Origin: Casp-actino8 sp964563545 | GTDB lineage: Bacteria; Actinomycetota; Acidimicrobiia; Acidimicrobiales; Ilumatobacteraceae | DNA: 32,378 nucleotides | Assembly (NCBI GenBank): GCA_964563545.1 | Contig: CAZLXB010000021.1 | Location: forward strand, 1-32,378 | Reading direction: 5' to 3' | Shown here: in pieces, positions 6,613-15,160 of the stretch | Layout of the letters: each line of letters begins with the position of its first letter | Numbering within the stretch: the first letter of the stretch is position 1 | Notes under the pieces: model-generated | Seen by the model: the letters and a program-made list of their open reading frames with translations, nothing else | Databases searched by the model: none | What the model was told of the DNA's origin: nothing | Made by a program: the position numbers and the translations under genes

Positions 6613-7563
6613 GTGCATCTCGTTCCGACCGTCGACATCTCCCGACCGACCGCCACCTCACTCGCCGACCTCGATCGTGCTTGTCGTGACCACGGTTTCT
6701 TCCTGTTGTCGGGTCACGGCCTCGACGACCTGATTTCCCGCACATGGAACGAGACGGCCCGCTTCTTCGACGCCGATCGCTCGATCCGGACCGCGATCAT
6801 GCGCGACCAGGACAATCCACTCGGCTATTTCGACCGCGAACTCACCAAGCGCAAGCGCGATCACAAAGAAGTCTTCGACTTCCTCGACCCCGCGCATCCG
6901 ACTCGCGATCAGATGAACCGCTGGCCCGATGGCCTGCCCGGCTTCCGTGAGACGATGGTCGAACTCTTCGACGAGTTCTCCGTGCTCGTCGATCGCACCC
7001 TCTCACTGGTGCACGACGCGCTGTCGTTGTCGGCCGCTGGTCGCGCCCAGATCGTCAGCGATCGCAACTCGAGCACTATCCGCCTGAACCACTACCCCGT
7101 CGGCGATCCGGTCCCCGAAAGCGAGCGCACGGGTCTGGCCGACCTCGGTGAGACGGCTCTCGGCTACCACACCGATCCGGGCACCATCACCCTGCTGCTG
7201 CAGGACGACACCGGTGGCCTGCAGACCGAGTCGCTCGACCACGGATGGATCGACGTTCCCCCGGCCGCGGGCACGATCGTCGTCAATCTCGGCGACTGCA
7301 TGCAAGCCTGGACCAACGATCGGTATCGCGCGGCCGTCCACCGCGTCGTCCCGATGACCCGCCGCCGACGATTCAGCATTCCTTACTTCTCCAATCCCTC
7401 GCGCGACGCGATCGTCGAGCCCGTCGCCGAACTGTGCGACGGCACTCCCCGTTACCGGCCTTTCGCCTGGCGCGAATTCATGGCCGCCCGGGCCTACGAC
7501 AACTTCACCGACCTCGGCGTCGACGACACTCAGGTGACCGACTTCCGCGTCGGCGCCAACTGA
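6613..7563 (+). CDS. 2-oxoglutarate/Fe(II) dioxygenase, isopenicillin-N-synthase-like
   Basis: The 316-residue protein has the N-terminal DIOX_N region (VPTVDIS, then DRACRDHGFFLLSGHG) and the C-terminal double-stranded beta helix. The iron facial triad is His186 and Asp188 in GYHTDPG and His243 in VHRVV; Arg253/Ser255 (RFS) form the usual 2-oxoglutarate-binding RxS motif. The RLNHYP stretch (157-162) is also typical. Such enzymes hydroxylate or oxidise diverse small molecules, and the substrate cannot be inferred. The start is GTG, set by the TAGCAT box 6 nt upstream. Kup follows 55 nt later with its own -10-like box. Confidence 0.9.
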   Translation: MHLVPTVDISRPTATSLADLDRACRDHGFFLLSGHGLDDLISRTWNETARFFDADRSIRTAIMRDQDNPLGYFDRELTKRKRDHKEVFDFLDPAHPTRDQMNRWPDGLPGFRETMVELFDEFSVLVDRTLSLVHDALSLSAAGRAQIVSDRNSSTIRLNHYPVGDPVPESERTGLADLGETALGYHTDPGTITLLLQDDTGGLQTESLDHGWIDVPPAAGTIVVNLGDCMQAWTNDRYRAAVHRVVPMTRRRRFSIPYFSNPSRDAIVEPVAELCDGTPRYRPFAWREFMAARAYDNFTDLGVDDTQVTDFRVGAN

Positions 7564-7603
7564 TCGTCCGGCATCCGATCGAACCGCTCTCACGACTCTC
7601 GGC

Positions 7604-7609
7604 TAGCGT
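7604..7609 (+). promoter_or_regulatory. -10 box of kup
   Basis: TAGCGT lies 9 nt before GTG 7619, which would give a leader of only about 3 nt. Confidence 0.45.
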
Positions 7610-7618
7610 TTCCTGCTC

Positions 7619-9565
7619 GTGGCCACCGAAACCGCCGGCAACCAGACGGCGACCGCCTCCGAACACGGATCCGAGGGGCACCACCACACCCAGGTCGGCA
7701 CGGTCGCCCTCGCCCTCGGTGCTCTCGGCGTGGTCTACGGCGACATCGGTACCAGCCCGCTGTACGCCCTGAAAGAGGCCTTCACCGAGAAGTCGCACGT
7801 AATGGTGGTCGACCGGATCAACGTGTTCGGTGTTTGTTCGCTGGCGTTCTGGTCCCTCGTCCTCATCATCTCGGTCAAGTACCTGATGTTCGTCATGCGC
7901 GCCGACAACCGTGGCGAAGGTGGCATCCTCGCCCTCACCGCGCTGGTCATGCCCACCCGCGGCGAAGGTGAACCTCGAATCCCGGCCACCGCCAAGGCCG
8001 GGATCCTCGTGACCCTCGGTGTCTTTGGAACCTCGCTTCTCTACGGCGATGGCATTATCACCCCGGCGATTTCGGTTCTCTCCGCCGTCGAGGGTCTCGA
8101 AGAAGTCTCGACGTCGTTCAAGGACTGGGTCATCCCGATCGCGATCGCAATCATCGCTGCGCTCTTCCTCGTGCAGCGTCGAGGCACTGGCGCGGTGGGA
8201 AAAGTATTCGGCCCGATCATGATGATCTGGTTCGCGACCCTCGCCCTGCTCGGCTTGTCGAAGATCGTCGACGCGCCCGAGATCATCGAGTCGGTCAATC
8301 CGTATCACGCGTACCACTACTTCACCCATGAGACCGGCAAGGCGTTCCTCTCCCTGGGCTCGATCTTCCTCGTCGTCACCGGCGGCGAGGCGCTCTACGC
8401 CGACATGGGTCACTTCGGACGCAAACCGATCACCTACGGGTGGTACTTCTTGGTGCTGCCGTCGCTCGTCCTCAATTACTGGGGACAGGGTGCGTTCCTT
8501 CTGAAGCACCCCGAGGACGTCGAGAGCATCTTTTTCCGCATGGTTCCCGAATCGATCCTCGTCCCGATCGTGATCCTCGCCACGATGGCCACGATCATCG
8601 CGTCGCAGGCCTTGATCTCGGGTGTCTTCTCGCTGACCGCGCAGGCGGTGCAACTCGACTATCTGCCCCGCATCGCCATCCGCCATACGTCCCAGAAACA
8701 TTCGGGTCAGATCTACGTGCCCCTCGTCAACTGGCTGCTGATGATCGCCTGTATCGGACTCGTTCTCGGCTTCCGATCATCGAGCAACCTCGCCGCGGCC
8801 TACGGCATCGCGGTCACCATGACGATGGCCATCACCACCTTGATCTTCTTCCGAGTTCTCGTGGACCGTTGGCACTGGAGTCGCTACAAGGCCTTCGCCC
8901 TGTGCATCCCCATGCTTCTCATCGAGCTCGGCTTCCTCGGCGCCAACGTCGTCAAGATTCCCCACGGTGGCTGGTTCGCATTGGCCGTCGGTGTGATCCT
9001 GATGGTCCAGATGCAGACCTGGCGTCGTGGTCGCACACTCGTGGCCGAACGCATCCACCGCGGCGAACGGCCCATCGAAGAAGTCCTCGACGAAGCCGAG
9101 GACATCAAGCGTGTCACCGGTACTGCAGTCTTCATGTTCAAGGACCTCGGCAAAGCGCCGCCCGCATTGGTCAACAACCTGCGCCACAACAAGGTTCTGC
9201 ACACGACCACCCTGATCGTCTCGGTCGCGACCTCGCCGGCACCACGCGTGCCACTGGCCGAACGGGCCCACATCACCAAGATCGCCCCGGGCGTGTTCCA
9301 GGTGCAGTTGGAGTTCGGTTTCATGGACGAACCCGACGTACCCGCAGTGCTCTCGACCATCGAGATGCGCGGTCTCTCCTACGATCCCGACGACGTCACC
9401 TACTTCATCGGTCGCGAATCGATCGTCGCCGGCAAGGCGCCCGGCATGAGCCCTCTTGCCGAGCAATTGTTCGTTCTTCTCAATCGCGGTGCCGACAGCG
9501 CGAGCCGATTCTTCAATCTGCCGGTCGATCGCGTGTTCGAAGTCGGCTCACGCGTCGAGATCTGA
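7619..9565 (+). CDS. kup: Kup-type potassium uptake transporter
   Basis: The 648-residue protein is full length for the KUP/HAK/KT family of proton-coupled potassium symporters. The signature VYGDIGTSPLYALKEAF starts at about residue 39 after a hydrophilic, His-rich N-terminus (HHHT). About twelve membrane spans follow, with conserved ADNRGEGGILAL, GDGIITPAISVLSAVEG, GGEALYADMGHFG and NYWGQGAFLL. The C-terminal soluble domain (about 470-648) ends in the usual region. The start is GTG 7619; no Shine-Dalgarno is seen. No kdp or trk genes are nearby. Confidence 0.95.
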   Translation: MATETAGNQTATASEHGSEGHHHTQVGTVALALGALGVVYGDIGTSPLYALKEAFTEKSHVMVVDRINVFGVCSLAFWSLVLIISVKYLMFVMRADNRGEGGILALTALVMPTRGEGEPRIPATAKAGILVTLGVFGTSLLYGDGIITPAISVLSAVEGLEEVSTSFKDWVIPIAIAIIAALFLVQRRGTGAVGKVFGPIMMIWFATLALLGLSKIVDAPEIIESVNPYHAYHYFTHETGKAFLSLGSIFLVVTGGEALYADMGHFGRKPITYGWYFLVLPSLVLNYWGQGAFLLKHPEDVESIFFRMVPESILVPIVILATMATIIASQALISGVFSLTAQAVQLDYLPRIAIRHTSQKHSGQIYVPLVNWLLMIACIGLVLGFRSSSNLAAAYGIAVTMTMAITTLIFFRVLVDRWHWSRYKAFALCIPMLLIELGFLGANVVKIPHGGWFALAVGVILMVQMQTWRRGRTLVAERIHRGERPIEEVLDEAEDIKRVTGTAVFMFKDLGKAPPALVNNLRHNKVLHTTTLIVSVATSPAPRVPLAERAHITKIAPGVFQVQLEFGFMDEPDVPAVLSTIEMRGLSYDPDDVTYFIGRESIVAGKAPGMSPLAEQLFVLLNRGADSASRFFNLPVDRVFEVGSRVEI

Positions 9566-9591
9566 CGACTCGGCCACCCCTCGACCGCTGA

Positions 9592-9933
9592 TCACACCGC
9601 GTCGTCGACGGCGTTGCCGAGATTCCACATCGTGGCCATGTCGACCGCAGTGACCCGAAGGGGCTTGTGGCCGTAACCGAGCGTGCGCAGGAACAACTCC
9701 GCCTCGTTCCGACCCCGCTCCGCGGCCACTTCGATCGTCGATTCGCCTTCGTCGATTCTGATCTCGTATCGCAGATTGAAGAACTCGAGTTTGTGGTCGT
9801 ACGTGAAGGTTCCCTCGGGCGTGTAGGCCGACACGAAGATGTCGTGCTCGGCCAGCGCGGCCGAGAGTCGCGCTCGCTGGCGGTCGTCGAGTTCGGAGAA
9901 CCTTCCGCGCGCCGTGACGCGATACACACTCAC
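9592..9933 (-). CDS. hypothetical protein, coupled to glutamine amidotransferase
   Basis: This 113-residue soluble protein is not recognised. It reads VSVYRVTARGRFSELDDRQR at the start, with alternating beta-like and charged helical stretches (EFFNLRYEIRIDEG, then AAERGRNEAELFLRTLGYG) and no signal peptide, membrane segment or Cys. A ferredoxin-like small domain is possible from the beta/alpha pattern, but that is a guess. The start GTG overlaps the TGA of the amidotransferase gene as GTGA, which implies translational coupling. A conserved partnership with that enzyme would be the best clue to function. Confidence 0.75.
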   Translation of the reverse strand: MSVYRVTARGRFSELDDRQRARLSAALAEHDIFVSAYTPEGTFTYDHKLEFFNLRYEIRIDEGESTIEVAAERGRNEAELFLRTLGYGHKPLRVTAVDMATMWNLGNAVDDAV

Positions 9934-10571
9934 GCGTCGAACACTCGGTCGAGCAACGTGTGCGAACGAATCCGATGATCGTCCTCGGCATCGCGCAGGC
10001 CCGCCCAGAGCGAACGCCACTTCTCGTCGTCCACCCCGAATGCTCGGGCCAGCCTCTCCACGATGTCGGCGGTGAACTCGATATGGGGCTGAACTCCCCA
10101 CGCTGATCCGATCCGGAACGCCGCGTCGGCATGTGGCATCGAGGCCAGCAATCGGGCGGTCGGCGGCGCCGAGATCGCGTCTTCGTGCCACACCGCCCAC
10201 GAACCACGAAGCGTTTCGTCGTCCACATCGGCGAAGGAACCGAACGCTCGATACGTGTGATCCATCCGCCGTACGGATCCGCCGTGAACCCGGGCGAGAA
10301 CCTGGGCGCCGAAGCAGATTCCGAGAAGCGGTCGATCGCTCGCCACCCACTGCGCGACCCACTCGATTTCGCGCTCGGCAGGCGGCGCGCAGAATCCGCC
10401 GGCGACCGACGTAGGTGAACCGAGCACGACGAGAGCATCGGCATCGGGAATCGGGGGCGCATCCTCGCGGAACAACCGTTGAAGCATCCACCCACGTGCC
10501 TCGATCCAGGTGCCGAGGTTGCCGAGTTCGTGGGCGACGTCGCGATGCGAAAGAACAGCCACCCGGGTCAT
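9930..10571 (-). CDS. class I glutamine amidotransferase (GuaA-N-like)
   Basis: The 213-residue stand-alone GATase1 domain has the nucleophile Cys86 in PLLGICFGAQVLA, His163 and Glu165 in VQPHIEF, and the early VLGSPTSV oxyanion region. It lacks a synthetase domain, so it is not complete GMP synthase. Similar proteins act on gamma-glutamyl compounds or are annotated GMP-synthase-like. The start is ATG 10571 with TAACCT exactly 6 nt upstream. The coupled small gene downstream may encode a partner. Acceptor and ammonia use are unknown. Confidence 0.88.
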   Translation of the reverse strand: MTRVAVLSHRDVAHELGNLGTWIEARGWMLQRLFREDAPPIPDADALVVLGSPTSVAGGFCAPPAEREIEWVAQWVASDRPLLGICFGAQVLARVHGGSVRRMDHTYRAFGSFADVDDETLRGSWAVWHEDAISAPPTARLLASMPHADAAFRIGSAWGVQPHIEFTADIVERLARAFGVDDEKWRSLWAGLRDAEDDHRIRSHTLLDRVFDA

Positions 10572-10577
10572 GGGCCG

Positions 10578-10583
10578 AGGTTA
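10578..10583 (-). promoter_or_regulatory. -10 box of the amidotransferase gene (leaderless)
   Basis: On the minus strand TAACCT lies 6 nt before ATG 10571, in the 27-nt gap after the SDR stop. The amidotransferase pair can thus be transcribed separately. Confidence 0.55.
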
Positions 10584-10598
10584 GACAACGTGTCGATG

Positions 10599-11510
10599 TC
10601 AGAGCGGATAGATCACGCCGGTGAGTTGCTCGCTGATCGACCACAGCCGAGCCGCATCGGCGTCGTTACGGGCTCGTCGACTCGGAGTTTCGAGACGCGG
10701 CGTCCCGTGCGTCATCCACCGAGGCCCGAAGTATTCGCCACCGCGGACATCGGGATCGACGCAGGCGCGCACGAGTGCCTCGGCACCTTGTTCGGACGAA
10801 CGGATGAGGACGCCCGTGAAGTTGCGCATGACGAAGTTGGTGGTGGAGGTTCCACTCTTGCCGAGTTCGGTGCGCGCGGTCCCCGGGTGGGAGCAAAGAC
10901 CGATCACCCCGTTGTCGGCTCGACGTAGACGCCGATCGAGTTCGCGAGTGAACAGGAGATTGGCGAGCTTGCTCTGGAAGTAAGCACCCCAACGGCTGTA
11001 GCGACGGCGTTCGAACATCGGATCGTCGAGGTCGACCCGTCCGGGCCGGTGACCCATGCTCGACACGTTCACCACCCGGCCACCGCCGTCGCGGACGAGA
11101 GCAGGAAGAAGAAGTCCGGTCAGCGCGAAGTGACCGAAGTGGTTGATGCCGATCTGGGCCTCGAACCCGTCCGGGGTGAGCGTTCGATCGAGGGCCATCA
11201 CCCCGGCGTTGTTGAGGAGGACATCGATCGATCGGCCCGAGGCGACGAACCGGGATGCGAACGCACGCACCGACGCGAGATCGCCGAGGTCGAGGGATTC
11301 GGTCTCCACGCGACCACGGACTCCCGACTCGCGGATCCGCCGCGCGGCATCGTCGGCCTTGGCCGCATTGCGGCACGCCATGATGACCGCCGCGCCGGCG
11401 GCCGCCATCTGACGCGTGGCTGCGAACCCGATGCCGCTGTTGGCACCGGTCACGACCACGGTTCGACCCGTGAGGTCGTACGGGATACCGACGTTCGGTT
11501 CAGCGGCCAT
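10599..11510 (-). CDS. short-chain dehydrogenase/reductase (retinol-dehydrogenase-like)
   Basis: The 303-residue NAD(P)-dependent oxidoreductase has the Rossmann motif TGANSGIG (21-28), NNAG (100-103), the catalytic Ser in NVSSMG (150-151) and YFQSK (Tyr177, Lys181). ACRN following the second strand suggests NADP preference, as in the retinol/protochlorophyllide reductase-like subgroup. The start is ATG 11510: GGAGG lies 8 nt upstream and the ATG overlaps the end of the hydrolase gene by 11 nt, so the two are coupled. Longer in-frame extensions upstream read through the hydrolase gene and are not credible. Substrate unknown. Confidence 0.9.
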   Translation of the reverse strand: MAAEPNVGIPYDLTGRTVVVTGANSGIGFAATRQMAAAGAAVIMACRNAAKADDAARRIRESGVRGRVETESLDLGDLASVRAFASRFVASGRSIDVLLNNAGVMALDRTLTPDGFEAQIGINHFGHFALTGLLLPALVRDGGGRVVNVSSMGHRPGRVDLDDPMFERRRYSRWGAYFQSKLANLLFTRELDRRLRRADNGVIGLCSHPGTARTELGKSGTSTTNFVMRNFTGVLIRSSEQGAEALVRACVDPDVRGGEYFGPRWMTHGTPRLETPSRRARNDADAARLWSISEQLTGVIYPL

Positions 11511-12318
11511 GTTCGGACCCTCCATGATTCGACTCGCCACGACCAGTCCAGAACGACACGAGTGCATCGGCGGCCGCCGACGGATCTTCGAGCATCCACC
11601 AATGACCTCGACCTTCGAGCTCGATGGTGCCGACACCGAGCATCGTGGCTACCTCGTGGGCCATGGCCGGTGTACCCGGATACGGATCGGCGGTGGGCAC
11701 GATCACCGCGCCTTGGTTGTGTGGGCCGGCCGAGGCCAAGCGGGCTCCGAGTTCGCGCATCGCCGGTTGGGCCGCCGATCGATACAACGCAAGGATGCAC
11801 CGGCCCATGTCGGCATCGACGGCGCCGGCCACGGACTGCGCAACGTCGGGAGGCATTCCGAGTCCGCGGAAGGCTTCGATTCGATCACCGATGGGCAGCG
11901 CGACCAGACCCTCGATCATGGCTTCACCCACATCGGGTGTCTGCCAACCGAGCGCGGCGTCGTGCCATGTGTAATCCGGGTGCACCAGACCACCGCAGTC
12001 GGCCGCCCACGTTCGCACCTGTCGTGGCCTCTCGGTGAGGAGGCCGTACACGTGCCCGGCTCCCCAGTCGTGTCCGACCAGATCGATCTCGGTGTCGAAT
12101 CCTTCGACTTCTCGTACGAGCCACTTCCGGTAGTCGCTCTGCGTCGCCGACCAATCGGCCGCGGCCGGTGCGCCGAATCCGGGCGGCGACACATGGATCA
12201 CCCGCGAGCATCCACGGGACCGCAGTTCGTCGGTGAGCGGGCCCCAGATCGCCGCCGACTCCGGATTGCCGTGCACGAAAACCTTGGGTCGATCGAGCGG
12301 AGCCATGGCGGACATCAC
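11500..12318 (-). CDS. alpha/beta hydrolase, epoxide hydrolase/haloalkane dehalogenase-like
   Basis: The 272-residue protein has HGNPES (16-21) and an Asp nucleophile, Asp84, in VGHDWGAGH, the elbow typical of epoxide hydrolases and haloalkane dehalogenases. The charge-relay His is His239 in GRGHWW, with acidic Asp211 (TADPYPG) as the likely third member. A cap domain spans about 115-195. The start is uncertain: GTG 12318, ATG 12315 and ATG 12306 are all possible, and I find neither a clear -10 box nor a Shine-Dalgarno. It leads the hydrolase-SDR pair, which could process an epoxide or diol in sequence (inference). Confidence 0.85.
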   Translation of the reverse strand: MMSAMAPLDRPKVFVHGNPESAAIWGPLTDELRSRGCSRVIHVSPPGFGAPAAADWSATQSDYRKWLVREVEGFDTEIDLVGHDWGAGHVYGLLTERPRQVRTWAADCGGLVHPDYTWHDAALGWQTPDVGEAMIEGLVALPIGDRIEAFRGLGMPPDVAQSVAGAVDADMGRCILALYRSAAQPAMRELGARLASAGPHNQGAVIVPTADPYPGTPAMAHEVATMLGVGTIELEGRGHWWMLEDPSAAADALVSFWTGRGESNHGGSEHGR

Positions 12319-12364
12319 AGTGAGTGTCCCACATCGATGACCGGCCGTGACGAGTGCTGGTCAG

Positions 12365-12370
12365 TAGCCT
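12365..12370 (+). promoter_or_regulatory. -10 box of the L,D-transpeptidase-like gene
   Basis: TAGCCT lies 9 nt before ATG 12380, and no Shine-Dalgarno is seen. Confidence 0.45.
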
Positions 12371-12379
12371 GACGAGACG

Positions 12380-13399
12380 ATGAGTGACCCCCGCCATCGC
12401 CCCTTTCTCATCACTGCGGTCGTCGCGGTGGCGGTCGCCTGTGTGGCCGTGGCCCTCACCTCAGGGGGAACCGACGACTCGAATGCCGAGTCGCCCACTC
12501 CGACCGAATCCGTGCCGCTGACCTCCGATCCGCTTTCGACCGAGGCTCCCGGCGACTCGTCGGCGCCCGCTGGCTCCGACCCGACCGACTCGTCGACCGT
12601 CGACGACTCCGATCCGCTGAGCCCGCACCAGGAGGACCTCGTCGGTCTCGATCCGGCCGCAACCGAGGAATGCACGCTGAACGCACGCAGCCTCAACTCG
12701 GCGTCCACCGGAAGTGACGTCGTGTGCCTCCAAGAAGCGTTGCGCGAGGCCGGCTATTACTCGGGTTCGATCACCGGCGTGTACGACAACTCGGTGATCT
12801 CGGCCGTACAGAAGCTCCAGACCGACCGCGAACTCTTCGTGGACGGCAAGGTGGGCCGCGAGACCGCCCTCTCACTCGGCATCTGGCCCGACGAGGACTC
12901 GCTCGTGGTCCGCACTCCCCCGCCACCGCCCGGCGCGGTAGATCTACTCGGGTTCCCGCTGTCGTCGGTGGCCACCAGCGGTCCCGACGCCCCGCCGCTA
13001 CCCGAGAACTCAGGGAGCGGACGCCGGGTCGTGTACTCACGTGTCGGCCAGCGCGTGTGGGCGGTCGACGACGAGAACGTCGTCATTCGCTCGTGGCTGG
13101 TCTCGGGCAGCAAGTACAACAACGAGACCCCCGGCACGCACAAGGTGTACAGCCGTTCCGATGTGTCCACCGCCTGGAACGGCAAAGCGTTCCTGCCCAA
13201 GATGATCCGCTGGCTGAAGACCGACATCGGGAACATCGGCTTCCATGCGATTCCGTTGCACCGCAGCGACAACTCGCCCTATCAAACCGAGGCCGAACTC
13301 GGTAGCCGACTGAGTGGTGGCTGCCAGCGACAGGCCAATGCCGACGCCGATTTCCTGTGGGAGTTCGCCCAGATCGGAACCGTGGTCGTCGTCGTCTGA
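12380..13399 (+). CDS. membrane-anchored L,D-transpeptidase-like protein with PG-binding domain
   Basis: The 339-residue protein has one N-terminal span (about 9-27), a Ser/Thr/Pro/Asp-rich linker (30-90), a peptidoglycan-binding domain type 1 (about 100-167: GSDVVCLQEALREAGYY, VYDNSVISAVQKLQ) and a C-terminal YkuD-type domain (about 215-339). The catalytic Cys is Cys315 in SGGCQR with His289 in GFHAIP. Canonical enzymes have SHGC, so the usual His before Gly is Gly here, a variant also seen in other actinobacterial members. Likely role is peptidoglycan cross-linking or protein attachment outside the membrane; activity is inferred. Confidence 0.85.
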   Translation: MSDPRHRPFLITAVVAVAVACVAVALTSGGTDDSNAESPTPTESVPLTSDPLSTEAPGDSSAPAGSDPTDSSTVDDSDPLSPHQEDLVGLDPAATEECTLNARSLNSASTGSDVVCLQEALREAGYYSGSITGVYDNSVISAVQKLQTDRELFVDGKVGRETALSLGIWPDEDSLVVRTPPPPPGAVDLLGFPLSSVATSGPDAPPLPENSGSGRRVVYSRVGQRVWAVDDENVVIRSWLVSGSKYNNETPGTHKVYSRSDVSTAWNGKAFLPKMIRWLKTDIGNIGFHAIPLHRSDNSPYQTEAELGSRLSGGCQRQANADADFLWEFAQIGTVVVVV

Positions 13400-13412
13400 C
13401 GGACCCGTCGTT

Positions 13413-13436
13413 CGCGCCCGATCGTTCGGGTTCGCG
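13413..13436. terminator. bidirectional hairpin between convergent genes
   Basis: CGCGCCCGA (13413-13421) pairs with TCGGG-TT-CGCG (13426-13436) around a TCGT loop, with a 2-nt bulge. It lies in the 40-nt gap between the L,D-transpeptidase-like gene and surE. Confidence 0.55.
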
Positions 13437-13439
13437 TCG

Positions 13440-14276
13440 TCAGCGACTGGAGTCGATGAGACGGCCGAGCAGAGATTCACCGGCCCGCATGTCGTCCCGC
13501 TCGGTATTGCCGAGTGACGACAGATAGCTCACGGCCACGTAGTCGGATTCGACGAGTCCTCCATCGGTGTCCTCGGGCAGGGCCACTGCGTCACCCCACT
13601 GCATGCGCACATGGAACGAGCCTTCGTGACCGAGTTTGGGCTCGAGCACGGCGCGACTCATGCGCCTCGGAGGCTCGTGTCCGACTCGGGCGAGTTTCCA
13701 TCCCTTGATGTCGGCGAGTTCCCGGTTCGGCACGTTGAGGTTGACGACCACCGGCGTGGACGGCATCGCCGACACCAGACCTTCCACGAACGAGGCGGCG
13801 ACGGCCGCCGCCGAATCCCACTTCTGTCCGATCAACATGTCGTCCCATCCCTGACCTTCGACTCCGAAGCCGGTCACGGCCTGACTGACCGCCACACCCG
13901 ACACCAGGCCGTTACGAGCGGTGAGGGCGGCACCGACGGTCCCCGAGTGATACACCGACCGCCCGACGTTCACTCCCGGGTTGATCCCCGACACCACGAG
14001 ATCGAACGGTTCCCCGAAGGCACCAAGGCGCGAGAACATCACGCACAGCGCCGGCGGACCGGTGACGGCCCAGGCTTGGTCGATTCCATCCACGCGTGCC
14101 CGATGGACTTCGGGCTGGATCAGGTGAAGCGCACCGAGCGCGGCGCCCGCTCCCGAGAACTCACGGTCGGGAGCGGCGATCACCACGTCGCCGAAGGGCC
14201 GCATGGCCCGAGCGAGAACGTGCAGACCGATGGAGTCGATTCCATCATCGTTGGTCACGAGGATGCGCATGGACAC
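13440..14276 (-). CDS. surE: 5'/3'-nucleotidase SurE (survival protein)
   Basis: The 278-residue metal-dependent nucleoside monophosphate phosphatase carries all SurE signatures: the metal-binding NDDG (Asp10, Asp11) near the start, Ser41 in REFSGAG, Asn99 in SGINPG and the following GVNVGRSVYHSGTVGAA. It is somewhat longer than typical 250-residue members. It removes phosphate from 5' or 3' nucleotides in the cytosol and is linked to stationary-phase survival in E. coli. The start is either GTG 14276 or ATG 14270; a weak AACGAT box 6 nt before the ATG slightly favours the latter. Confidence 0.94.
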   Translation of the reverse strand: MSMRILVTNDDGIDSIGLHVLARAMRPFGDVVIAAPDREFSGAGAALGALHLIQPEVHRARVDGIDQAWAVTGPPALCVMFSRLGAFGEPFDLVVSGINPGVNVGRSVYHSGTVGAALTARNGLVSGVAVSQAVTGFGVEGQGWDDMLIGQKWDSAAAVAASFVEGLVSAMPSTPVVVNLNVPNRELADIKGWKLARVGHEPPRRMSRAVLEPKLGHEGSFHVRMQWGDAVALPEDTDGGLVESDYVAVSYLSSLGNTERDDMRAGESLLGRLIDSSR

Positions 14277-14327
14277 ATCGTTGCCGATCGCGAGCCTGAG
14301 TGGGGCATCGCAGGGGTGAACCGGCGA

Positions 14328-15110
14328 TTACTTTCCGGTGAACCGAGCCGGACGACGTTCGAGAAACGCGGCCACTCCCTCGCGATGATCGTCACTCTTG
14401 AAACTCGCGGCCATGGCCTTGGTGTGTCGAACCATGTGGTCGCCCACGGTCGCCGTGAGGCCCTCATAAGTGAGTTGCTTGATCAGTCGATGCGAGTGGG
14501 GTGAGCCCGCCGCGACACGGGCCGCGAGTTCGTTGGCCCGCTCGAGGAGAACGTCCGACTCGACGACGTCGAGCACGTAGCCGAGGCGCAATGCCTCACC
14601 GGCGTCGATCATGTCGCCGGTGTAAGTGAGTCGAAGCGCATTCTGCAGACCGATGATGCGCGGCAGGAGCCATGTTCCGGCGCCGGTGTCGGGGACCAGG
14701 CCCCTATGCACGAAGTTCCAGGCAAACCTCGCGCGCGGCGACGCGAGACGCAGATCGCACTGCGACGTGAACTCGGCTCCCATTCCCACTGCCGGCCCGT
14801 CGATCGCACAGATGGTGGGCTTCGAACAACTCACGAGCGGCCACCACTTGTCGGTTTCTTCGGCAGTGCCGCGAAGCCCGCGCTGCTCACCGGGAATCGT
14901 CGAGAGGTCGGCCAGATCGGTGCCAGCACAGAACGAGCCCGGCACGCCGGTCACGATCAGTACACCGATGGCGTCATCGTTACTCGCCTCGTGCACCGCG
15001 GCGATGAAGTCACCGAGAACCGCGAAGGTCATGGCGTTCTTTTTCTCCGGTCGGTCGATGGTGATCGTGCCGATGTTGCCCGCTCGCGAGTACGTGATGT
15101 GGTCACCCAT
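14328..15110 (-). CDS. enoyl-CoA hydratase/isomerase (crotonase) family
   Basis: The 260-residue crotonase fold protein has the oxyanion-hole segments FCAGTDLAD and DGPAVGMGAEF, and ends KRPARFTGK-like (ERRPARF), as many acyl-CoA-acting family members do. The position of the catalytic Glu is Asp in GLVPDTGAG, a common substitution in the less characterised members, so hydratase activity is not assured. No fatty-acid oxidation partners are adjacent. ATG 15110 is set by TACGCT 7 nt upstream; longer in-frame reading upstream enters the low-complexity end of the neighbouring transpeptidase gene. Confidence 0.88.
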   Translation of the reverse strand: MGDHITYSRAGNIGTITIDRPEKKNAMTFAVLGDFIAAVHEASNDDAIGVLIVTGVPGSFCAGTDLADLSTIPGEQRGLRGTAEETDKWWPLVSCSKPTICAIDGPAVGMGAEFTSQCDLRLASPRARFAWNFVHRGLVPDTGAGTWLLPRIIGLQNALRLTYTGDMIDAGEALRLGYVLDVVESDVLLERANELAARVAAGSPHSHRLIKQLTYEGLTATVGDHMVRHTKAMAASFKSDDHREGVAAFLERRPARFTGK

Positions 15111-15117
15111 GAAGGCG

Positions 15118-15123
15118 AGCGTA
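15118..15123 (-). promoter_or_regulatory. -10 box of the crotonase gene
   Basis: On the minus strand TACGCT lies 7 nt before ATG 15110, in the short gap after the transpeptidase stop. Confidence 0.5.
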
Positions 15124-15160
15124 GGACGGCCCCCGGGGCGCCGACCCAGTGGAGACGCGT

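Noticed and set aside
7505..8701. 398-codon minus-strand frame
   Set aside because: Antisense to kup, with Asp/Glu/Arg-rich composition and no recognisable domain.
8440..9591. 383-codon plus-strand frame
   Set aside because: Alternative frame inside kup, Arg/Pro/His-rich with no family features.
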